A stretch of 64,000 bases of DNA from DASZGL01 sp035938875 (GCA_035938875.1 DASZGL010000069.1:1-64000), one strand, 5' to 3'; numbered from the stretch's first letter, positions 1 through 9,130 are shown. A program made the numbers and translations. The notes: generated by a model not told the origin, from the sequence alone.

Positions 1-417
1 CTCGGCTGATTCCGTGGCGTCGCGCGCGGCAGCCACGGCTCGTGATGTCGTCCGCGGTCCGCGACGCCGACCGCCGGGTCGAGCGCTGCGAACGCCGGCG
101 GGAAGCATCGCCTTGACCACCTCGCCGAGAGGAGCGCAGTAATGCGCGGCGACGAACCGCGCCAGGGCGACGTGGTGGGGAAGCAGCGGCGGCGGCTCCT
201 CGAGCACCGACGCGACTTCGCGGGGCTCGTCGACCTCGCACGCCGCGGTGCGCTCGACGACGTAGCCGATGACCTCGCGGGCGCCGAAGGGCACGACCAC
301 CCGCGCGCCGTGGATGGTAGCCGCGTCGTGGATCTCGGGGACCGCGTAGGTGAAGGTGTCCTTCGGCAGGATCGAGCGCAGATCGGGGACGACCAGGGCG
401 AACGCGGTCGAGGTCAT
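1..417 (-). CDS. priA: Primosomal protein N' (PriA), N-terminal part, cut by window edge
   Basis: An open frame runs from an ATG at 417 leftwards off the window, giving 139 N-terminal residues. The stretch around residues 38-50 (ARVVVPFGAREVIGYVV) and the later HYCAPLGEVVKAMLP match the 3'-DNA-end-binding domain at the PriA N-terminus, which begins with a conserved V-x-V-P-F-G block. PriA restarts stalled replication forks by loading the replicative helicase. The helicase and zinc domains would lie outside the window. It sits downstream of coaBC, a common bacterial neighbour, but here three other genes intervene. The identification rests on the N-terminal domain only. Confidence 0.8.
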   Translation of the reverse strand, partial: MTSTAFALVVPDLRSILPKDTFTYAVPEIHDAATIHGARVVVPFGAREVIGYVVERTAACEVDEPREVASVLEEPPPLLPHHVALARFVAAHYCAPLGEVVKAMLPAGVRSARPGGRRRGPRTTSRAVAAARDATESAE

Positions 418-570
418 AGGATCAGAGGTGGGCGCACGAGCGCCATTGTCCCACCCCGAACATCCATTCGGTAAGGGTTCAAGGTGTGTCACGGCTCCGA
501 GTCGCAGCCAGGTGCGTCCCGACCACATCCACTGTTCGACGGCTCCACGGCTTCCCGGAATCGGCGGCCC

Positions 571-1248
571 TCAGCGGCCCTCGCGTGGGCCCGCCAGCTG
601 TGCCGGCCAGTCAGTTCGCGCCGTCAGCACGCCACCGACGACGGCACCGCAGAGCAGCACCGCCACCAGTACCGCGGCCCGTGCGCTCCGCCCGGGAAGG
701 CGCGGAGCTGTGATGCGGCCGACCTCGACACCGGTTTCCCACGTCGTTCGCCAAGCCCTGAGCAGGAGGTGGACGCCGACGCTGACGGCCAGCACCACCA
801 CCGAGTCGGTGTGCACGGTGCTCCAGAGGCCACGTTGGGTGCGGTCGACCCAGAGGATGACACCGCTGAGCAGGGCGACGACCGCTGACGCCGCGACGAG
901 CGGCGCCAGTGCGCGGGGCAGCCACCACGGCGGACCGACGCGCCGATAGCCACCGTCGCGGCGATCGACGACGTAATAGCGCAGCACCCGCCAACCCGTG
1001 CTCGCCAGTTTGAGCGCAACCAGCGGGATGAGCAGGAAGCCGACGAAGAAGTGCACGGTGCGGAGCTGGCTGAAGATGATCCCGCTACCGAAGACCAGTG
1101 CCAGCGGGATGAGCAACAGCGACCCGGTCAGCGCGGTGAGCCGCGCGTTCCCAGCGGGTCCGGCACCGCCCCCCACCGGCGGCGCCATCTCCTCATAGTG
1201 TGGCGGGTCGGCGAGGCGGCGAAGGAGGCCCGCGCCGGGCCCCGTCAC
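571..1248 (-). CDS. Cytochrome-b-like multi-pass membrane protein
   Basis: A 225-residue protein with four or five hydrophobic segments near residues 41-60, 66-83, 113-134, 143-165 and 189-208. Histidines at about 66 (TVHFFVG), 146 (TVHTDS) and 160 (VHLLLR) lie in or at the ends of membrane segments, as in b-type cytochrome and cytochrome b561-like membrane subunits, so heme binding is plausible but not shown. The GTG start overlaps the stop of the preceding ABC permease (GTGA). An internal ATG at residue 21 (MAPPVGG) is another possible start. Co-transcription with the exporter upstream is likely. The electron partner is unknown. Confidence 0.6.
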   Translation of the reverse strand: MTGPGAGLLRRLADPPHYEEMAPPVGGGAGPAGNARLTALTGSLLLIPLALVFGSGIIFSQLRTVHFFVGFLLIPLVALKLASTGWRVLRYYVVDRRDGGYRRVGPPWWLPRALAPLVAASAVVALLSGVILWVDRTQRGLWSTVHTDSVVVLAVSVGVHLLLRAWRTTWETGVEVGRITAPRLPGRSARAAVLVAVLLCGAVVGGVLTARTDWPAQLAGPREGR

Positions 1249-2018
1249 GAGGCGACGTCGCGCCGTCGCAGGTCGATACCGCCGACGACGATGGCGCCGG
1301 CGATCCAGGCGGCGGCCACCAGCAGTGCGCTGCCGTAGCCGACGTCGACGGTGCCGCCACGAGAGACCGCGTCGAGCTGGCTGGCGAACAGCACGTTGGT
1401 CAAGGAGGCGAACGAGTTGGTCAGCAGTCCCTCGACGGCGAACACGTAGGCGAGTCCCACGACGATCGCCGGTGCGGGCGAGCGCAGGACGACGCCGAGC
1501 AGCGCGCCGAGCACCGCGTAGCCAAGTGTCGACAGCACCAGGTCACCGCCGCCCGCGAACAGCGAGCGGATGCCGTCACCGCCGGTCCAGAGCGCGGTCG
1601 ACACGCCGTAGTGCGGAGCGGTCACCAGCGCCGCCGGAAACGACACCACGTAGGCGAGCAGCACGCCGACGGCGAGGATCAGCGCGATCACGACACTCTT
1701 GCCCGCGAAGAGCGTGAGACGTTTGGGTTGGCGCACCAGCAGGTTGCGCAGCGTCCCCCCGGAGAACTCAGTCGAAAACGCAAACGCGGCAAAGCCGAGA
1801 CCGACGATGGCGAGGAAGTCGGTGGAGTGATGGAGAATGGCGCGGAACCCATCACTCTGCGAGTACAGCGTCACGTTGGCCTTGGCCCGCGGCCGGTCGA
1901 GCTCATGCAGCCCCACGATCGCAGCAGCGACCGACAGCACGACGATGGTGACGAGCGTGGTGCCGATGATCCCCGGCCGTCGCACCTTCAGCCACTCGCT
2001 ACGCATCGCCGCGATCAT
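1245..2018 (-). CDS. ABC-2 type transporter permease
   Basis: A 257-residue integral membrane protein with a short cytoplasmic start (MRSEWLKVRRPG), typical of ABC-2 permeases whose first residues precede a membrane helix, followed by about six hydrophobic segments. It overlaps the upstream ATPase gene by 4 bases and the downstream cytochrome-like gene by 4 bases, so the three form one transcript. With the ATPase it should form an exporter. The substrate cannot be read from the sequence. Confidence 0.8.
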   Translation of the reverse strand: MIAAMRSEWLKVRRPGIIGTTLVTIVVLSVAAAIVGLHELDRPRAKANVTLYSQSDGFRAILHHSTDFLAIVGLGFAAFAFSTEFSGGTLRNLLVRQPKRLTLFAGKSVVIALILAVGVLLAYVVSFPAALVTAPHYGVSTALWTGGDGIRSLFAGGGDLVLSTLGYAVLGALLGVVLRSPAPAIVVGLAYVFAVEGLLTNSFASLTNVLFASQLDAVSRGGTVDVGYGSALLVAAAWIAGAIVVGGIDLRRRDVAS

Positions 2019-2947
2019 TCGCTGTTTCCCCCGGTCATCGCCATGAAGGTGTCCTCCAGCGTGGAGCGCACCGGGGTGATCTCCTCGAGGATGATGCCCG
2101 CGTCAATGGCGCGGCGGTTGAGCTCTGCGCCCGTGCCGGCGAAATCGTCGACGTGCACCTGGTGACCGTTGCGCGACGCCATGTAACCGTTCGTGGTGAG
2201 CACCGACACCAGCGAGTCGAGCTGCTCGGTTCGCTCCGGGACCAGCACCAGCGTCGCGGTGCGCCGGCGGCGGCGTAGCTCGGCCATGGTGCCGTCGAAG
2301 AGCAGGTGCCCTTCTTTGAGGATGAGGATCCAGTCGGCGATCTGCTCGAGCTCGCTGAGGATATGGCTGCTGATGAAGACGGTGACGCCGTGGTCGCGTA
2401 GATGGCCGAGGAGCAGACGCATCTCCTGGATCCCCGCGGGGTCGAGCCCGTTGGCCGGTTCGTCGAGGATGAGCAACGACGGGTTGGGCAGGAGCGCCGC
2501 GGCGATGCCAAGCCGCTGCTTCATGCCGAACGAGTACGTGTGCACGCGGTCGCCGGCGCGGTCCATGAGATCGACGATCGCCAGGACCTCCTCGACGCGC
2601 GACGCCGGTGTCCCGTCGAGCGCCGCGAGGACCTCGAGGTTGCGGCGACCGCTGAGCCACCAGTAGAACGCCGGCCCCTCGATGAGCGCGCCGACTCTGG
2701 GCAGGTAGTCGCCGGGCCGGTCGATGGGCGCGCCGAGCACCTCGGCCTGTCCGGCTGTCGGCGCCACGAGGGAGAGCAGCATGCGGATCGTCGTCGTCTT
2801 GCCCGAGCCGTTGGGACCGACGAAGCCGGCGATCACGCCGCTGGGGATCTCGAAGTCGATGCCGTCGACGGCGGCTCGGCGCCCGTATCGCTTGGTCAGA
2901 CCACGGGCGCGGATCGCAACCGGGCCGGGGGAAGGTGCCTGGGCCAC
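2015..2947 (-). CDS. ABC transporter ATP-binding protein (drug or lipid exporter type)
   Basis: A 310-residue ATPase. Walker A is GPNGSGKTT near residues 43-51. The signature region is SFGMKQRLGIA in place of the usual LSGGQ, a variant common in the CcmA/bacitracin-exporter group. Walker B (LLILDEPANGLDP) follows, and the switch His is in ISSHILSE. A C-terminal extension of about 80 residues follows the nucleotide-binding domain, as in DrrA/BcrA-like ATPases. The GTG start lies 26 bases beyond the coaBC stop, and the gene overlaps its permease by 4 bases. It powers export by the 1245-2018 permease. The substrate is unknown. Confidence 0.85.
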   Translation of the reverse strand: MAQAPSPGPVAIRARGLTKRYGRRAAVDGIDFEIPSGVIAGFVGPNGSGKTTTIRMLLSLVAPTAGQAEVLGAPIDRPGDYLPRVGALIEGPAFYWWLSGRRNLEVLAALDGTPASRVEEVLAIVDLMDRAGDRVHTYSFGMKQRLGIAAALLPNPSLLILDEPANGLDPAGIQEMRLLLGHLRDHGVTVFISSHILSELEQIADWILILKEGHLLFDGTMAELRRRRRTATLVLVPERTEQLDSLVSVLTTNGYMASRNGHQVHVDDFAGTGAELNRRAIDAGIILEEITPVRSTLEDTFMAMTGGNSE

Positions 2948-2973
2948 TCCGGGAGACCCTAGCCGAGGCGGAC

Positions 2974-4245
2974 TTACGTTTGTGTTAACCGAGTGCCTGC
3001 CACTCCGCGGATCGCCTCGAACACCGCGCGGGCGATCACCGGCTTGGGCGATCGGCCGACCTCGGCGACCACCCCGTCGCGGCCGAGGATGGTCACCGCG
3101 TTGTCGTCGCTGCCCATACCGATGCCGTCGGCGCCGACGTCGTTGGCGATGATCAGGTCGAGCCCCTTCTCCGCCAGCTTGTGTTTCGCGTTGTCGACAA
3201 GGTCGTCGGTTTCTGCGGCGAACCCGACGACCACGGCCTGGCCGCGAGCGGGATCGTCGCGCAGTGCCGCGAGCACGTCGACCGTCGGCACGAGCGAGAT
3301 GTCCAGGTGGCCGTCACGCTTCTTGATCTTGCGCGGCGACTCCTCGGCGGGACGGTAGTCGGCCACCGCGGCGGCCATCACCAAAGCCGCGGCGCCGGGA
3401 AGCGCGCGGCGCACCGCATCGAGCATCCCCGCCGCGGTGGCCACCTCGACGACGTCGAGTCCCACCTCTTGTGCCGGCGGCGGCGCGGCGGTCACCAGTG
3501 TCACCAGCGCCCCGAGGCGCAGCGCCTCGTGGGCCAGCGCTGTGCCCATCTTGCCGCTGCTGCGATTGCCTATGTAGCGAACCGGGTCGATGGGTTCGCG
3601 GGTGCCGCCCGCGGTGATGACCACGCGGTGTCCATGCAGCCAAGGCTCAGGCGTCGGAGCCGCAGCGCCGCGACTCAACACGGCGACGACAGCGTCGACG
3701 ACAGCAGCAGGTTCCGCCATACGCCCCGCGCCCTCGTGGCCGCTCGCGAGCCGGCCGCTCACCGGCCCGACGACGACAGCACCACGGTCGTGCAGCGCGG
3801 CGATGTGCGCCCTCGTCGCCGGGTGTTCCCACATCTGCGTCTCCATCGCCGGTGCCAGGATCAGCGGCGCGGTGCAGGCCAGCGCGGTCGTGGTCACGAC
3901 GTCGTCGGCGAGGCCGAGGGCGAGTCGCGCGACCAGGTTTGCCGACGCGGGACAGGCGACCTGCACCTCGGCCCATTCGGCGGTGGCGATGTGGCCCATG
4001 CCGTGCCCGGTCGCCGCCGGACCCTGCTCGGGCGTATCCCAAACGCTCACCTCGACGGGGTTCCCGGAAAGGCTCTGGAAGGTCATCGGGCTGACGAAGC
4101 GCGCCCCGGCGTCGGTCATGGCGACACGCACCTCGGCGCCGAGCTTGCGCAGCGAGGTGACCACCTCGCACGCTTTGTAGGCGGCGATGCTCCCCGAGAC
4201 GTAGAGGACGACACGACGCCCGGCGAGGGTGCCCTGGTCAGCCAT
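2974..4245 (-). CDS. coaBC: Bifunctional phosphopantothenoylcysteine decarboxylase / phosphopantothenate-cysteine ligase
   Basis: A 423-residue flavoprotein catalysing two steps of coenzyme A synthesis. The CoaC half shows the flavin-binding GSIAAYKA block near residue 14, an active-site His in HIATAEWAE, and a PASAN motif. The usual PxMNxxMW is PAMETQMW here; this position is also non-Asn in other high-GC bacteria. The CoaB half begins at VVITAGGTREPIDPVRYIGN and ends with the KKRD and IIANDV blocks. I chose the ATG at 4245, which overlaps the gmk stop by 8 bases; an upstream in-frame ATG at 4308 would lie entirely inside gmk. rpoZ, often found between gmk and coaBC, is absent. Confidence 0.93.
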   Translation of the reverse strand: MADQGTLAGRRVVLYVSGSIAAYKACEVVTSLRKLGAEVRVAMTDAGARFVSPMTFQSLSGNPVEVSVWDTPEQGPAATGHGMGHIATAEWAEVQVACPASANLVARLALGLADDVVTTTALACTAPLILAPAMETQMWEHPATRAHIAALHDRGAVVVGPVSGRLASGHEGAGRMAEPAAVVDAVVAVLSRGAAAPTPEPWLHGHRVVITAGGTREPIDPVRYIGNRSSGKMGTALAHEALRLGALVTLVTAAPPPAQEVGLDVVEVATAAGMLDAVRRALPGAAALVMAAAVADYRPAEESPRKIKKRDGHLDISLVPTVDVLAALRDDPARGQAVVVGFAAETDDLVDNAKHKLAEKGLDLIIANDVGADGIGMGSDDNAVTILGRDGVVAEVGRSPKPVIARAVFEAIRGVAGTRLTQT

Positions 4246-4816
4246 CGCCGTTCTCGTCACGGCTGGCCACAACGATGTCGAGGATCTCCCATGCTGCGCG
4301 ATCGACATCGTCGTTCACCACCCGGTGATCGTAGCGCTCCGCCTCGTTGAGCTCCCGCTCGGCATCGTCGGCGCGTCGTCGAAGCGCCTCGTCGTCGTCG
4401 GTGCCCCGGCTACGCAGGCGCTCTCGCAGGTCCTCTGGCGACGGCGGCTCGAGGAAGATGAACAGGGCGTCGGGGACCCTGTCGCGCAGCTGCGCGGCAC
4501 CCTGCACATCGATCTTGAGGACGATGTTCTCGCCCCGAGCCAGCGCCTCCTCGACGCGCTGCCGCGACGTGCCATAGAGGTTGCCGTGGACGTTGGCGGT
4601 CTCGAGGAACTCGCCGTGCGCCAGCATGTCCAAGAAGGTGGCCTGGTCGACGAACGAGTAGGCGACGCCGTCGACCTCGCCCTCCCGGGGTGCCCGCGTG
4701 GTGTACGAGACGCTGTAGCGCAGCTTGGGGGCGATGTCGAACAGCTTGCGCAGCACCGTGTCCTTGCCCACCCCACTGGGACCGCTCAGCACGATCAGGC
4801 GCCCACGACGGCTCAT
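4238..4816 (-). CDS. gmk: Guanylate kinase
   Basis: A 192-residue enzyme phosphorylating GMP to GDP. The P-loop is GPSGVGKDT near residues 12-20. The GMP-binding block YSVSYTTRAPREGE follows, then the lid region with LYGTSRQRV and the IDVQGA motif. Length is typical of the family. The ATG overlaps the rluD stop (ATGA), and the 3' end overlaps the coaBC start, so it is translated within the ileS-lspA-rluD-gmk-coaBC chain. No membrane or signal segment is present. Confidence 0.95.
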   Translation of the reverse strand: MSRRGRLIVLSGPSGVGKDTVLRKLFDIAPKLRYSVSYTTRAPREGEVDGVAYSFVDQATFLDMLAHGEFLETANVHGNLYGTSRQRVEEALARGENIVLKIDVQGAAQLRDRVPDALFIFLEPPSPEDLRERLRSRGTDDDEALRRRADDAERELNEAERYDHRVVNDDVDRAAWEILDIVVASRDENGDG

Positions 4817-5727
4817 CGGAGCTCTCCGCGACGGGCCTGCTCGAGCAACTCGACAAGGTCCGCCGGCAGCGGCGACTCGATGACGCGCTCAGAGCCATCA
4901 CCGGGATGCGTGAGCCGCAGGCGGCGCGCGTGCAGCGCTGGCCGTCCCGCGCGCTCGTCGTGTCGCCGTCCGTAGACAGGGTCGCCGACGATCGGGTGAC
5001 CGATCGACGCCAGGTGCACGCGGATCTGATGGGTGCGCCCCGTGCGAAGGGTGACGTCGAGCACCGACACCGCACCCAAGCGCTCGACGACGCGGAAGTC
5101 GGTCTGCGCCGGCCGTCCCCGGTCGACGACGGCCATGCGCTGGCGGTGGCGCGGATCGCGGCCGATCGGCTTGTCGATCTCCCCGGTGGTCTCGGTAAAG
5201 CCGCCCCAGACCATCGCCCAGTAGGTGCGACCGAGTGTCCGCGCAGCGAGCTGTGCGCTGAGCGAGCGATGCGCCGCCTCGGTCTTGGCGACGACGAGCA
5301 GTCCGCTGGTGCTGCGATCGAGCCGGTGGACGATGCCGGGTCGCTCGGCGCCTCCGAGGAACGACCACACGTCGCCGCGCTGACGCAACCCGTCGGCGAG
5401 CGTGCCGTCAGGGTGACCGGGCGCGGGATGGACAACGAGTCCCGCAGGCTTGTCGATGACGGCGAGCATATCGTCCTCGTAGACGACGTGCAGCGCGACC
5501 AAGGGATCCGGCGCGTCCGCGGCGCGTGGCAGCGCCGCCGGTGCTGCCGGGGCGGCGACGATGACGCTGTCACGCTCAGCGATGCGCTGACCCGCACGCG
5601 CGGGCCGGCCGTTGACCTGCACCGCGCCTGCAGCCACGAGTGCCTGCGCCGCCGAGCGCGAGATGTTGCGATCGGCGGCGAGCCAGAGATCGAGCCGCAA
5701 CGGCGCGCCCACCGCGTGATCGGTCAC
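4813..5727 (-). CDS. rluD: RluD-family 23S rRNA pseudouridine synthase
   Basis: A 304-residue protein. An S4-like RNA-binding domain occupies about residues 8-65 (RLDLWLA, then VQVNGRPARAGQRI). The catalytic pseudouridine synthase domain follows, with the active-site Asp in IVHRLDRSTSGLLVVAK and the family block GRTHQIRVHLASIGHPIVGD. It probably modifies uridines of 23S rRNA helix 69 or a related site; the exact target cannot be fixed. I chose the GTG at 5727, which overlaps the lspA stop. Frames extending further upstream would run through lspA. The order lspA-rluD is the same as lspA-ylyB in Gram-positive bacteria. Confidence 0.9.
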   Translation of the reverse strand: MTDHAVGAPLRLDLWLAADRNISRSAAQALVAAGAVQVNGRPARAGQRIAERDSVIVAAPAAPAALPRAADAPDPLVALHVVYEDDMLAVIDKPAGLVVHPAPGHPDGTLADGLRQRGDVWSFLGGAERPGIVHRLDRSTSGLLVVAKTEAAHRSLSAQLAARTLGRTYWAMVWGGFTETTGEIDKPIGRDPRHRQRMAVVDRGRPAQTDFRVVERLGAVSVLDVTLRTGRTHQIRVHLASIGHPIVGDPVYGRRHDERAGRPALHARRLRLTHPGDGSERVIESPLPADLVELLEQARRGELR

Positions 5728-6209
5728 CCCTTCACCTCCTCCGGCTGGTGCGAGCCGCCGAAGGTGAGGATGGCGACGGCGATGCCGACGACGATCGCCG
5801 AGTCGGCAACGTTGAACACCGGCCAGCGGTGCAGGTCGACGAAGTCGACGACGTATCCCTGGACGAATCGGTCGACGGCGTTGGCGGTTGCGCCACCGAG
5901 TATGGCGCCCAGGGTGATCTGGGTGAGCAGGCCGCTGCCGAAGCGATGACCCGCCACCAGGATGTAGACACTGACCAGCACGGCGACGACGAGGAACACC
6001 GTCTGCAGCTGGGGAAACAGGCCGAAGGCGGCGCCGCTGTTCTGGATGTGATGCAACGTGATCGGCCCGCTCTCCGGTCGCTGCTCGTTGAGCGGGATCT
6101 CGCGCACGATGATCCACTTGACGACATGGTCGACGGCGAAGACCACCGCCGCGGTGCTGAGAAGGACGACGAAGGCGCGACGGCGCGACGGCGCTGCCGC
6201 GCTGCTCAG
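5724..6209 (-). CDS. lspA: Lipoprotein signal peptidase (signal peptidase II), probable CTG start
   Basis: A membrane aspartyl protease that removes signal peptides from diacylglyceryl-prolipoproteins. The family blocks are visible: DHVVKWIIV after the first helix, NSGAAFGLF, GGATANAVDRF with one catalytic Asp, and VDFVDLH plus FNVADSAIVVG with the second. The first GTG in frame is at 6146, but that leaves only five residues before the conserved Asp and removes the first membrane helix. No ATG, GTG or TTG lies further upstream before the stop codon. A CTG at 6209 overlapping the ileS TGA would restore the helix (161 residues), so I prefer it, with uncertainty. Several predicted lipoproteins in this window would be substrates. 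Confidence 0.85.
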   Translation of the reverse strand: MSSAAAPSRRRAFVVLLSTAAVVFAVDHVVKWIIVREIPLNEQRPESGPITLHHIQNSGAAFGLFPQLQTVFLVVAVLVSVYILVAGHRFGSGLLTQITLGAILGGATANAVDRFVQGYVVDFVDLHRWPVFNVADSAIVVGIAVAILTFGGSHQPEEVKG

Positions 6210-9130
6210 CGGGCGACCCCCAGCCAGCAGGCGTCATCGCCAAACGCGCCATCCCACTGGGCGAGCACCTCGCCGCGCCCGAAGACGACGTCGGTGGCCA
6301 GCGTCTCGCGCGCGAGTGTGTCGCGATGCGTCTCCGCGGCACGCCGCACCGCGCCCTCGGCATCGACGTACAGCGTGATGCGGTCGTTGAGCGCCAGCTC
6401 TGCCTTTTTGCGCAGGTCGTTGCCCTTGCGGCTCACCTCGCGGATCAGCCCCTCGAGGCGCAGCTCGTCGTCGATGTGGGTGTCGAGGACGACGTCCTCG
6501 TGCGTTTCTGCCCTCTCCGCGTAGGTGATCGCCTTGACGTTGAGCTCGTCGGCGAAGATCGACTCCAGCTCGGCGTCGAAGCGCTGGCCGCGCACCGTCG
6601 CGCCGCGCAGCGGCTGGCGCACCTTGATCCGCGCCTCCTCGCGCGCCGCCAATCCCTCCTCGACGAGGCGTCGCAGCCTGGCCATCTCGGTGACCAGCTC
6701 GCTGTCCCGGGTGACGCCGACCACCGTCGGATAGTCGCTGAGGTGCACCGAGTCCGGCGTCTGTGGTGACGGTGCGTGCTCTCCCTCGAAGCCGCTGAGG
6801 TTGCGGTAGAGGCGCTCGGCGAGGAAGGGCATGAATGGCGCGATCAGCCGCGACAGCGTGTGCAGCATGGTGTGCAGCGTGCTGTATGCCGACAGCTTGT
6901 CGTCGTCGCGCACGCCCGGCTTCGCTCCGTCGGAGTCCTCGGACTTCCAGAAGCGCCGCCGCGAGCGTCGCACGTACCACTTGGAGACGTCTTCGACGAA
7001 GCTCTCGATGGCCCGGCAGGCGTCGAGGGCGTCATAGCGATCGAGCGACTCGCGGACGGTGTCGACGGTCTCGGCGAGGCGCGCCAGCGCCCAGCGGTCG
7101 AGTGCGGGTCGGTCGCGAACCGCGGGGGACGCGGCGGTGGGGTCGAAGCCGTCGATCTCCGCGTAGCTGACGAAGAACGAATACGTGTTCCACAGTGTCA
7201 GCAGGAACCGCCGCACCACGTCCTGGAACTGCTCGGGTGCAACGCGATACCCGGAGCCCGCGCTGACGCTGCCGAAGAAGTACCAGCGCACCGCATCGGC
7301 GCCGAACTCGTCGAAGAGGGCGAAGGGATCGACGACGTTGCCCCGCGACTTCGACATCTTCTTGCCGGTCTGCTCGACGACGTGGCCGAGGCAGATGCAG
7401 TTGCGGTACGCCAGTTGGTCGAAGAGCAGCGTGCTCTCGGCGAGCAGGGTGAAGAACCATCCCCGGGTCTGGTCGATGGCCTCGCAGATGTAGTCGGCGG
7501 GGTGACGCTTCTCGAACAGCGCCTTGTTCTCGAATGGGTAGTGGTACTGGGCGAAGGGCATGGCGCCGCTGTCGTACCAGACGTCGATCACCTCGGGAAC
7601 GCGGTGCATGGTGCCGCCGCACTTGTCGCAGGGCAGGGTCACCTCGTCGATGTAGGGCCGATGGAGATCAACGTCGACGGTCAGCCCAAGCTCGGCGGTG
7701 CTGCCGACGCAACGCTGCATCTCGCAGTCATCGCAGACCCAGATGGGCAGCGGCGTGCCCCAGTAGCGCGTCCGCGAGAGGTTCCAGTCGACGAGGTTCT
7801 CCAGCCAGTTGCCCATGCGACCGTCGCGGATGTGTGGAGGCACCCAGTTCACCGCGTGGTTGTTGTGGAGCAACCGGTGCTTCACCTCGGTGGTGCGGAT
7901 GAACCACGAGGTCAGCGCGTAGTAGAGCAAGGGCGTGTCGCAGCGCCAGCAGAACGGATAGGTGTGCTTGATCCGCCCCTCTTTGTACAGCCTCCCTGCG
8001 CTGCGAAGGTCGGCGATGATCACCGGGTCGGCGTCCTTGACGAACATGCCCCGGTACTTGGTCTGGCCGTCGAGGAATCGCCCATCGAGGCCGACCACAT
8101 GGCGCACCGTGATGCCTCGTTCCTGGCAGAGCGCCAGGTCAGCGACGCCATAGGCGGCGGCGGTGTGGACGACGCCGGTGCCCTCGTCCATGTTCACCAG
8201 TTCGGTGGAGTCGAGCACCATGAATGCCTTGCCCTCGGGGAGCATGTCGGTGAACAGCGGCTCGTAGGACCGTCCCGCCAGGACGCTGCCGGGCATCTCC
8301 TCGACCACCTCGTAGTCGCCGTCGAGCACCGAGAGCCGAGCCTTGGCAAGGATGATGTCCTCGCTGTCCGGAACCCGCACACGGACGTATGGCTCGCGGG
8401 GATGCACCGCGAGGGCGACGTTGCCGGGCAGGGTCCAGGGCGTCGTCGTCCAGGCGAGCAGCGACGGCGCGTCGTCACCGTCGATGAGCCGGAACTTGAC
8501 GTAGATCGAGGGATCCGGAGTGTCGTCCTTGTAGCCGAGGCTCAGCTCGTGCGACGACAGCGACGTCTGACACCGGGGGCAGTACGGCAACACCTTGTAA
8601 CCCTGGTAGAGCAGGTGCTTGTCCCAGATCTGCTTGAGGCTCCACCACACCGACTCGATGTACGTCGAGTCGAAGGTGCGATACGGGTGCGCCATGTCGA
8701 GCCAGAAGCCGAGCCGCTCGGTCATCACCTCCCATTCGCCGATGTACTCCGACACCGATTCCTTGCACAGCGCGTTGAAGGCGGCGACGCCGTACTCCTC
8801 GATCTGCTTCTTGCCGCTGATGCCCAGCTGCCGCTCGACCTGGAGTTCAACCGGGAGTCCGTGGGTGTCCCATCCCGCCTTGCGCGGCACCGAGAAGCCG
8901 CACATCTGCTTGTACCGGGGGAAGAGGTCCTTGAAGGCACGGGCCAGCGCGTGGTGCAGCGCGGGAAGGCCATTGGCGGTCGGCGGTCCCTCGTAGAAGA
9001 CGTACTCCGGGGCACCCTCGCGCTGCGCCAGGCTGCGGTTGAACACGTCAGAGGTGCGCCAGAACTCGAGGATCTGACGCTCCGCCTCGGCGAACGAGGC
9101 GCGACTCGGAACGGGGGCGTAGCGGCGCAT
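6206..9130 (-). CDS. ileS: Isoleucyl-tRNA synthetase, IleS2-like, with altered HIGH motif
   Basis: A 974-residue class I synthetase charging tRNA-Ile. The Rossmann fold opens with YVFYEGPPTANG. The expected HIGH tetrapeptide is replaced by A-L-H-H at 8951-8962. The KMSKS loop is intact (KKMSKSRGNVVDPF). The CP1 editing domain, two cysteine pairs (FCWRCD, VCDDCEMQRC) and a C-terminal anticodon-binding region are present. The extended N-terminus and C-terminal region fit the eukaryote-like IleS2 group, known from mupirocin-tolerant bacteria. I chose ATG 9130 (MRRYAPVPS). The lspA start overlaps its stop. The ylmE gene lies 71 bases upstream. Confidence 0.95.
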   Translation of the reverse strand: MRRYAPVPSRASFAEAERQILEFWRTSDVFNRSLAQREGAPEYVFYEGPPTANGLPALHHALARAFKDLFPRYKQMCGFSVPRKAGWDTHGLPVELQVERQLGISGKKQIEEYGVAAFNALCKESVSEYIGEWEVMTERLGFWLDMAHPYRTFDSTYIESVWWSLKQIWDKHLLYQGYKVLPYCPRCQTSLSSHELSLGYKDDTPDPSIYVKFRLIDGDDAPSLLAWTTTPWTLPGNVALAVHPREPYVRVRVPDSEDIILAKARLSVLDGDYEVVEEMPGSVLAGRSYEPLFTDMLPEGKAFMVLDSTELVNMDEGTGVVHTAAAYGVADLALCQERGITVRHVVGLDGRFLDGQTKYRGMFVKDADPVIIADLRSAGRLYKEGRIKHTYPFCWRCDTPLLYYALTSWFIRTTEVKHRLLHNNHAVNWVPPHIRDGRMGNWLENLVDWNLSRTRYWGTPLPIWVCDDCEMQRCVGSTAELGLTVDVDLHRPYIDEVTLPCDKCGGTMHRVPEVIDVWYDSGAMPFAQYHYPFENKALFEKRHPADYICEAIDQTRGWFFTLLAESTLLFDQLAYRNCICLGHVVEQTGKKMSKSRGNVVDPFALFDEFGADAVRWYFFGSVSAGSGYRVAPEQFQDVVRRFLLTLWNTYSFFVSYAEIDGFDPTAASPAVRDRPALDRWALARLAETVDTVRESLDRYDALDACRAIESFVEDVSKWYVRRSRRRFWKSEDSDGAKPGVRDDDKLSAYSTLHTMLHTLSRLIAPFMPFLAERLYRNLSGFEGEHAPSPQTPDSVHLSDYPTVVGVTRDSELVTEMARLRRLVEEGLAAREEARIKVRQPLRGATVRGQRFDAELESIFADELNVKAITYAERAETHEDVVLDTHIDDELRLEGLIREVSRKGNDLRKKAELALNDRITLYVDAEGAVRRAAETHRDTLARETLATDVVFGRGEVLAQWDGAFGDDACWLGVAR

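Noticed and set aside
4246..4308. Upstream start for CoaBC
   Set aside because: It lies wholly inside gmk, has no CoaBC-like sequence, and the ATG at 4245 gives the normal N-terminus and an operon-style overlap.
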